64,000 nucleotides of DNA from an uncultured Methylocystaceae bacterium (GTDB lineage: Bacteria > Pseudomonadota > Alphaproteobacteria > Rhizobiales > Beijerinckiaceae), in NCBI GenBank assembly GCA_937870755.1, contig CALMZV010000026.1:124001-188000 (forward strand), written 5' to 3'. The notes under the pieces were generated by a model. The model worked only from the letters and a program-made list of their open reading frames with translations, did not search any database and was not told where the DNA came from. Positions 58,646 to 64,000 of this stretch are shown piece by piece. Both the position numbers and the translations under genes were made by a program. Each line of letters starts with the position of its first letter. Position 1 is the first letter of the stretch.

Positions 58646-59990
58646 CGCGCAATCGCGCCACCACGATGAAAGACGTGATCGCCGCCGCCGTGCCGAACAG
58701 CGCCGCGCCCGCGACGATGCCGCCGAACGCGCCTTCCGGCCCATACCAGCGCCCGCCCAGCGTGACGAACGGAATGACGCCGAGGAGCGTGCGGCCCCAG
58801 TTGAAGAACGTCGACAGAAACGCAAAGCCCAGGTTGTTGAACGCGGTGTTGGCGACGAACAGACCGGCCAGGAACGCCCACGCCATTACGCCGAAATTGC
58901 AGTAGAACAGCACCATGTCGCGCGTGCGGCCGACCGCGTGGAACAGATCGGCGATCGCGGGGCCGAGCAGCCACAACAACAGCCAGACGAAGGCGACATA
59001 GCCCGCCGACAGCGCGAAACATTCGGACAGCGTGCGCAGCACGCGATCGAGACGACGCGCGCCATAATTCTGCGCGAGGATGGGGCCGATGGCGCCGGTG
59101 AGCGCGAACAGGACGCCGAAGGCGACGGGCGTGACGCGGTCGACGATGGCTATGGCGGCGACGATCGGTTCGCCAAAGCCTGCGAACACGCGCATGGCGT
59201 AGGAATTGGCGATCGGCGTCGCCAGATTGGTGAGGATGGCGGGGCCGGCAATCGCCAGCACGGGCGCGATGTCGGCGCGCACGCTAGTCGCGCTCGGCGC
59301 GCGCAACGCCTGATGCACGCGCACCACCGCCCAGAAACCGACCGCGCAGAACACGAAACGCGAGACGACGGTCGATATGGCGGCGCCGTCGGGGCCAAGA
59401 TTCAGGCCGAAGATCAGCAGCGGATCGAGCGCGGCGGTCGCCAGCGCGCCAAACAGCGTGACATACATGGAGCGGCGTGCGTCGCCCAGCGCGCGCAACA
59501 GGCCCTGCAGCGCCATGCCGAGCGCCATGAGCGCGTTGGCGGGCGCGGTGATGGCGAGAAAGGAATCCGCGATCGCGCGGGCCTCGCCGGCCGCGCCGAA
59601 CGCTTCGAGAACGGCGTCGCGCCACACGAATATCGGAATGGAAACGAGAGCGCCGACCACCGTCGCATGCACGAGGCCCGAGCTTGCGAGCCGGCGCGCG
59701 TCCACTCGTCGTCCCGCGCCGATCGCGCGCGCGACGACGGCGGTGACGCCGATCGAAAGACCGATATTGACGCTCATGGCGACGAACAGAACCTGCGTCG
59801 CAAGGCCGACGCCCGCGGTCTTGGCGGGATCGCCAAGCCAGGACACGTAGAGCAGCGACAGCAGATCAACGACGAACAGGGCGATGATGCCAGCCGAGCC
59901 GGAGGCGGTCATCACCAGCACATGGCGCAGCGTGGAGCCTTCGGTGAACACCGGGCGCGCGCGCAGAACCCTTTCCTCGGGCTTCGTCAT
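58623..59990 (-). CDS. MATE-family efflux transporter
   Basis: A 455-aa membrane protein with twelve hydrophobic helices in two halves. MATE features: LVMTASGSAGIIALFVVDLLSL, RAIGAGRRVDARRL and IANSYAMRVFAGFGEPIVAA with a related repeat in the second half. It exports cationic or lipophilic compounds with Na+ or H+. It overlaps hpnE by 4 bp (ATGA), so it is translated together with the squalene genes; a link to hopanoid or lipid transport is possible but unproven. It could also be a passenger gene. Confidence 0.9.
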   Translation of the reverse strand: MTKPEERVLRARPVFTEGSTLRHVLVMTASGSAGIIALFVVDLLSLLYVSWLGDPAKTAGVGLATQVLFVAMSVNIGLSIGVTAVVARAIGAGRRVDARRLASSGLVHATVVGALVSIPIFVWRDAVLEAFGAAGEARAIADSFLAITAPANALMALGMALQGLLRALGDARRSMYVTLFGALATAALDPLLIFGLNLGPDGAAISTVVSRFVFCAVGFWAVVRVHQALRAPSATSVRADIAPVLAIAGPAILTNLATPIANSYAMRVFAGFGEPIVAAIAIVDRVTPVAFGVLFALTGAIGPILAQNYGARRLDRVLRTLSECFALSAGYVAFVWLLLWLLGPAIADLFHAVGRTRDMVLFYCNFGVMAWAFLAGLFVANTAFNNLGFAFLSTFFNWGRTLLGVIPFVTLGGRWYGPEGAFGGIVAGAALFGTAAAITSFIVVARLRVSAERGP

Positions 59991-61240
59991 GCCGTGCGTC
60001 CGACGAGCGCGGCCGCCGCATCGCCGGAGCGGATGGCGCCTTCGATGGTCGCAGGCAGGCCGGTCTGCGTCCAGTCGCCCGCAAGCACGAGATTGCGCCA
60101 GCGCGTGCGCGCGCCAGGGCGCAGGCGGTCCTGCGCGGGCGTGGCGGCGAAGGTCGCGCGCTTCTCGCGCACCAGACGGTGGGCGGGCATGCGCGCTTCT
60201 CCCAGGCGCGCGACGGCGCGAACCTCGCGCCACAGCTTCTCCGCGAAATCCTCGCTCTCGGTTTCGATCAGATCGTCGGCCGCGCTGATGGTGACGGACA
60301 GGCGTTCGGGAAAGGCGAACACCCATTCGCTCAGGCCGCCGACGACGCCCGTCAGCAGCGGCGTTCCGGGCGGCGGCGCATGCGCGAAATGCGCGTTGAA
60401 AATGGCGCGATGCTCGGTCGGCGCCGTAATGCCGGGCGCGAGCTCGCGCGCGCTCCAGGCGGGCGCCGCGAGGATGACGGACTCGTCCGGCGCGATCTCC
60501 ACGCGTGCGTCGCCGAATTCGAGCGCGCGCACGCGGTCGGCCTCGAACTGCAGGCCGCGCAGACGCGCGCCGAGCCGGATGTCGGCGCCCCGCGCGCCGA
60601 GAAACGAGAGAGCCGGCGCCACGAACGCGGCGGCGAGATCGGGATGGGGCACGCGCGGGCGGGCGGCTGCGCCGCCGGCGCCGAGGCTCTCGCGCACCAC
60701 GGCCGCCGCAAGCCTGGCGGAGGCTTCGTCCAGCTTTGTGTTGAGGGCGGAGACGAGCACCGGTTTCCACAGCCGGTCCCACAAGGCGCCGTGCGGGGCA
60801 AGCGCGTCCGCCACCGTCGCATCCGCGCCGGCGAACAGAAGTTTGCCGCCGCGCAGATAGTCGCCCGCGCTCGTATGCGGCGTGCGGCGCGCTTTGGAAA
60901 AAATCCACCACGGCGCGCGGCCGGGGTTGGGGCGCAGTCGCCAGCGCTCGTCCGAGCGCAGATCGCAGAAGTCGAACACGCACGCCTGCGGACCCGCGAG
61001 CGCATCGCGCGCGCCGATGCGATCCAGATAGGCGAGCGCGGCGCGATTGCACGCCAACAGAAGGTGGTTGCCGTTGTCGATGGTCGCGCCGAGCGCGGAA
61101 TCGAACCAGGAGCGGCAGCGGCCGCCAGCCATGCGGGCTGCCTCGTACAGCACGACCGTCCGGCCCTGCCCGGCGAGCTGCGTGGCCGCCGCAAGCCCCG
61201 CCAGGCCCGCGCCGACGACATGCACGCGCGGCGCGTTCAC
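59987..61240 (-). CDS. hpnE: Hydroxysqualene dehydroxylase HpnE (squalene-associated FAD-dependent desaturase)
   Basis: A 417-aa FAD protein. The dinucleotide-binding motif is VHVVGAGLAGLAAATQLAGQG and then YEAARMAGGRCRSW, and the C-terminal FAD motif is LVLAGDWTQTGLPATIEGAI. HpnE reduces hydroxysqualene to squalene. GTG at 61240 is chosen because it forms a GTGA overlap like all other junctions in this operon; an in-frame ATG at 61252 is an alternative. Confidence 0.93.
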   Translation of the reverse strand: MNAPRVHVVGAGLAGLAAATQLAGQGRTVVLYEAARMAGGRCRSWFDSALGATIDNGNHLLLACNRAALAYLDRIGARDALAGPQACVFDFCDLRSDERWRLRPNPGRAPWWIFSKARRTPHTSAGDYLRGGKLLFAGADATVADALAPHGALWDRLWKPVLVSALNTKLDEASARLAAAVVRESLGAGGAAARPRVPHPDLAAAFVAPALSFLGARGADIRLGARLRGLQFEADRVRALEFGDARVEIAPDESVILAAPAWSARELAPGITAPTEHRAIFNAHFAHAPPPGTPLLTGVVGGLSEWVFAFPERLSVTISAADDLIETESEDFAEKLWREVRAVARLGEARMPAHRLVREKRATFAATPAQDRLRPGARTRWRNLVLAGDWTQTGLPATIEGAIRSGDAAAALVGRTA

Positions 61241-62052
61241 CACAGGCCCCATTTCAGGACCCCGAACAACAGGCGCGGCTTGTTGACGCCGATCCGCGCG
61301 CGCGGCGTCGCGAAGCCGCGCCGGTCGAGACGTTCGAGCACGTCGCGATACGCATAGGCCATCAGGCGCGGCGCGCGCACGGCGGCGCGCGGGGCGGCGC
61401 GCATGATCTTGTCGGCTTCCGCGAAATGGGCGCGCGCCTTCTCGATCGTCGGCCGGCAGGCGGCGGCAAGCGCTGGATGGGAGAGCGCATCGCGCGGCGC
61501 GCGCGCTTCCACGCAGGCCTCGACAAGGCTTTCGCGCGGCAGGTAAAGGCGGCCGTTGGCGGCGTCCTCGTCCAGATCGCGCAATATGTTGGTGAGTTGC
61601 AGCGCGCGGCCGAGATGGTGCGCGAGCGCGGTTCCCGGCTCCTCGCCCAGGCCGAAGATGCGCACGGACAGGCGGCCGACGGCGCTCGCCACGCGGTCGC
61701 AATAAAGGTCGAGCGTGGCGGCGTCGGGCGCGACGATCGGCCCGTTCAGATCCATCTCCATGCCGTCGATCACGGCCTGGAAATCGGCGCGCTTCAGTCC
61801 ATAGCGCGCGACGGCGTTTTTCAGAAACGCGGCGCGTCCGGCCGGGCCGCCGGCATAGAGCGCGTCGATGTCGGCGCGCCAGGCGTTCAGCTCCGCACGC
61901 GGATCGGCGACATGCGCGTCGCCGTCGGCGATGTCGTCGACCGCGCGGCAGAACGCATACACGTCGTACATCGCCTGGCGCCTGTCGCGCGGCAGAATGC
62001 GCATGCCCGCATAGAACGATGAGCCGGCGGCGCCGGAGTCTTGCGAGTTCAT
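61237..62052 (-). CDS. hpnD: Presqualene diphosphate synthase HpnD
   Basis: A 271-aa squalene/phytoene synthase-fold enzyme. The two Asp-rich metal sites are present: DDIAD (39-43) and a second near residue 165 (NILRDLDEDAANGR). FYAGMRILPRDRRQAMYDVYA at the start and YLP later are family marks. It joins two farnesyl diphosphates to presqualene diphosphate. The start lies in an ATGA overlap with hpnC. Confidence 0.93.
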   Translation of the reverse strand: MNSQDSGAAGSSFYAGMRILPRDRRQAMYDVYAFCRAVDDIADGDAHVADPRAELNAWRADIDALYAGGPAGRAAFLKNAVARYGLKRADFQAVIDGMEMDLNGPIVAPDAATLDLYCDRVASAVGRLSVRIFGLGEEPGTALAHHLGRALQLTNILRDLDEDAANGRLYLPRESLVEACVEARAPRDALSHPALAAACRPTIEKARAHFAEADKIMRAAPRAAVRAPRLMAYAYRDVLERLDRRGFATPRARIGVNKPRLLFGVLKWGLW

Positions 62053-62906
62053 GCGCGCGCGCTCCGTGCGAAGGCGCGCCGGAGGAGCGCCGCGCCCGCG
62101 CCGGCGCCCGCGACCCACGCGAAACGCGCCTTGGACGCATGCGTCTCCTCGCGCAGGGGATCGCGCGTCAGCAGACCGCGCACGAGATCCTCGGCCAGCG
62201 CCTGGATGGCGGCCACGTTCAAGGACAGGCGCAGGTCGCGCACCTGCGCGGGAAAGACCACGCTTTCGCGCAGCAGCGCCTGCGTGCGGCGCGCGAGATC
62301 GGCGAGCGCCGCGCGCAATTGCGGCGCAGACGCCTTCTCGCCAAGCATCTCGACGCGCGCGCCGTGCGCCGCCAGAATGTCGTGAGGCAGATAGACCCGG
62401 TCGAGCGCGGCGTAGTCCTTCCCACAATCCTGAAGGTGATTGATGATCTGGAGCGCGGCGCAGAGCGCGTCGTTGGCGGGCCAGGTCGCGCGGTCCTCGC
62501 CGTGCAGATCGAGCACGTAACGCCCGACCGGCATGGCGGAGAGCCGGCAGTAAGCGATCAGATCGTCGAAGGTTTGGTAGCGCGTCTGCGTCACGTCGAG
62601 ACGGAAGGCCTCGATCAGGTCGAGCGCGTGGCGCGGCGAGAGACCGCGCTCGGCGAGCGTCGCCCGCAACGGTTCGGCGATGGGGTGGGGCGGTCCCTCG
62701 CCCGTCAGCGCGGCGGCGAGTTCGTCCAGAAGCCGAAGCTTGTCTTCCGCCGCGAGCGTCGCGTGGTCGGCGACGTCATCGGCCGCGCGCACGAAATCGT
62801 AGAAGGCGAGCACCGGCGCGCGATAGGGCGCCGCCAGCAGCGTCGCGACGGGAAAATTCTCGTCGCGGTGCGATTTTCCGGAAGACGCGGCGCTCGCGTC
62901 GATCAT
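62049..62906 (-). CDS. hpnC: Hydroxysqualene synthase HpnC
   Basis: A 285-aa squalene/phytoene synthase-fold protein that turns presqualene diphosphate into hydroxysqualene. It has ENFPVATLLAAPYRAPVLAF, the metal motif DDVAD (43-47) and the second site LQIINHLQDCGKD near 165. The ATG lies in an ATGA overlap with hpnB. The C-terminal 30 residues are a short hydrophobic-basic tail. Confidence 0.93.
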   Translation of the reverse strand: MIDASAASSGKSHRDENFPVATLLAAPYRAPVLAFYDFVRAADDVADHATLAAEDKLRLLDELAAALTGEGPPHPIAEPLRATLAERGLSPRHALDLIEAFRLDVTQTRYQTFDDLIAYCRLSAMPVGRYVLDLHGEDRATWPANDALCAALQIINHLQDCGKDYAALDRVYLPHDILAAHGARVEMLGEKASAPQLRAALADLARRTQALLRESVVFPAQVRDLRLSLNVAAIQALAEDLVRGLLTRDPLREETHASKARFAWVAGAGAGAALLRRAFARSARA

Positions 62907-64000
62907 TCGCTCCGGCTCCCCGCCGCCTGATAGCGACCCTTCCAGGCCCCGCCGCGGCCCAATGCGTGGACAATCGCGGATTCGACGGTGAAGGCCATAT
63001 AGAGCGCGGCGACGACGGGCAAGAACAGCCCGCGCCAGGCGCCCATTCCGTACCGGCGCAGCATCGGCCTGAAGGACAGAACCATCAGCACATAGGCGAG
63101 CAGCGCAGGGCCGCCGACGGCGAAATCGGCATGGGCGGCGAGAACGGGCGGCAGCAGGAACGTCGCCGTCAGGCCGACGAGCGCGCCGGCGAGCCGCAGC
63201 GGCGAATAGCGCAGTTCGGCATAGGCCGAGCGCACGACCATGCGGCGAATGTCGTCGAGGCGCGGATAGGGGCGCAGGCTGACGACGCGCCGGGTGAGGC
63301 CGAGCCAGATGGGGCCGACGCTTTTCATCAGCCGGCCGAGCGCGCAATCGTCGATGAGCGCGCCGCCGATGGCGGCGAGCCCGCCGGCCCGCGCGAGCGC
63401 CGCGCGGTCGACCAGCATGCAGCCGCCCGCCGCCGCCGCCGTCGCCCTGCCTTTGTCGTTCACCCAGGCGAAGGGATAGAGCATGGCGAAAAAGTAGACG
63501 AAGGCCGGCGTCAGCCAGCGTTCGGCGGAGCTCTGGCAGGACAGTTGCGCCATCAGCGAGACCAGCACGCGGTTGTCGCGCACGGCGCAGCCGGCAAGGC
63601 GCGCGAGCGTGTCGGGCGCGTGTTCGATGTCGGCGTCGGTGAACAGGATGTGCGTCGGCGCCGCGCCGCGCGTTTCGACGAAAGCGAGGCCGGTCTGCAT
63701 GGCGTTGAGCTTGCCCGTCCAGCCGGGCGGCGGCGCATGGCCGGCGAGCACGCTCAGCCGGTCGGCGGCGCCGAGCGCCTCGGCCGCGCGGCGCGCGATG
63801 CCGCCCGTGCCGTCCGCGCTCTGGTCGTCCACCACCACGACATCGAACGGAAACGGGCACTCCTGTTTCAGGAGGCTCGTCACGCAGCGCGCGATGGTCG
63901 CGGCTTCGTCGCGCGCAGGCACGATCGCGGTCACGCGCAGACCTGCCGCGTCCGCCGGCGCGAGCGGGGCGAGATCGTCGCAGGTCTCGCGCGCCTGCCA
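62903..64000 (-). CDS. hpnB: Hopanoid-associated glycosyltransferase HpnB, 5' partial
   Basis: A GT2-type enzyme whose frame is open to the right edge, so the N-terminus (expected membrane helix) is outside. Seen: TAIVPARDEAATIARCV, VVVVDDQSADGTGG, GWTGKLNAMQTGL, FTDADIEHAPDTL (DxD) and ALIDDCALGRLMK. Several hydrophobic segments lie at the C-terminal end. Named after its fixed place at the head of hopanoid operons; acceptor sugar or lipid is not settled. Stop overlaps hpnC by 4 bp. Confidence 0.93.
   Translation of the reverse strand, partial: WQARETCDDLAPLAPADAAGLRVTAIVPARDEAATIARCVTSLLKQECPFPFDVVVVDDQSADGTGGIARRAAEALGAADRLSVLAGHAPPPGWTGKLNAMQTGLAFVETRGAAPTHILFTDADIEHAPDTLARLAGCAVRDNRVLVSLMAQLSCQSSAERWLTPAFVYFFAMLYPFAWVNDKGRATAAAAGGCMLVDRAALARAGGLAAIGGALIDDCALGRLMKSVGPIWLGLTRRVVSLRPYPRLDDIRRMVVRSAYAELRYSPLRLAGALVGLTATFLLPPVLAAHADFAVGGPALLAYVLMVLSFRPMLRRYGMGAWRGLFLPVVAALYMAFTVESAIVHALGRGGAWKGRYQAAGSRSE

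Overview
The window is a 64 kb piece of a GC-rich chromosome. It most likely comes from an alphaproteobacterium of the order Hyphomicrobiales (Rhizobiales), perhaps near the Beijerinckiaceae or Methylocystaceae. This is inferred from the hopanoid genes (hpnB, C, D, E, shc, G, H, N), the Omp25/31-like porin-type protein, DUF1285, DUF6111, RlmJ, the RNase T2 gene with its small secreted partner, and the dense coding with 4-bp ATGA or GTGA gene overlaps. I see no rRNA, tRNA, CRISPR array, insertion sequence or phage gene.

Layout. 0-2 kb: the end of a DUF692/DUF2063/DoxX operon (bufferin-type peptide modification, probably copper-related); its precursor gene would lie to the left, outside the window. 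2-8.8 kb (minus): a MoxR / DUF58 / BatA-DUF4159 / GATase-like membrane operon. 8.9-12.7 kb (plus): DUF1285, a Nudix CoA pyrophosphatase, DUF6111, CCA-adding enzyme, an ankyrin protein and a small conserved protein. 12.7-17.5 kb: a pteridine-reductase-like SDR, an outer-membrane beta-barrel, rlmJ, RNase T2 and a second SDR. 17.5-25.7 kb: an exopolysaccharide locus (tandem hydrolase, Wzy-like polymerase, GumC/Wzc-like chain-length protein with a degenerate kinase tail, WecG/TagA and two glycosyltransferases). 25.8-33.1 kb: a thiolase-like protein, a metallo-beta-lactamase-fold hydrolase and a complete livKGFHM-type ABC importer. 33.1-36.6 kb (minus): a circularly permuted ATP-grasp/alpha-E fusion coupled to a transglutaminase. 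36.6-44.3 kb: a carboxymuconolactone-decarboxylase-like protein, then hopanoid genes shc, hpnG, hpnH and hpnN. 44.3-53.5 kb: DUF2147, an SDR, an aldo/keto reductase, and a TetR regulator divergent from an acyl-CoA carboxylase / acyl-CoA dehydrogenase operon. 53.5-58.7 kb: small metabolic genes, a collagen-like membrane-anchored protein and a catalytically dead HtrA-like PDZ protein. 58.6-64 kb (minus): hpnB, hpnC, hpnD, hpnE and a MATE transporter, all joined by 4-bp overlaps.

How the parts work together. HpnC, HpnD and HpnE make squalene from farnesyl diphosphate, Shc cyclises it to hopene, HpnH and HpnG extend the side chain with adenosyl and then ribosyl groups, and HpnN exports hopanoids to the outer membrane. 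The TetR operon looks like branched acyl-CoA (leucine or isoprenoid) catabolism, with a perfect 7-3-7 inverted repeat that may be the operator. The least understood systems here are the MNIO operon at the left edge, the ATP-grasp/alpha-E/transglutaminase pair, the MoxR/DUF4159 operon, the collagen-like protein and the MATE gene at the end of the hpn operon. All functional calls rest on reading motifs by eye; no database search was run.
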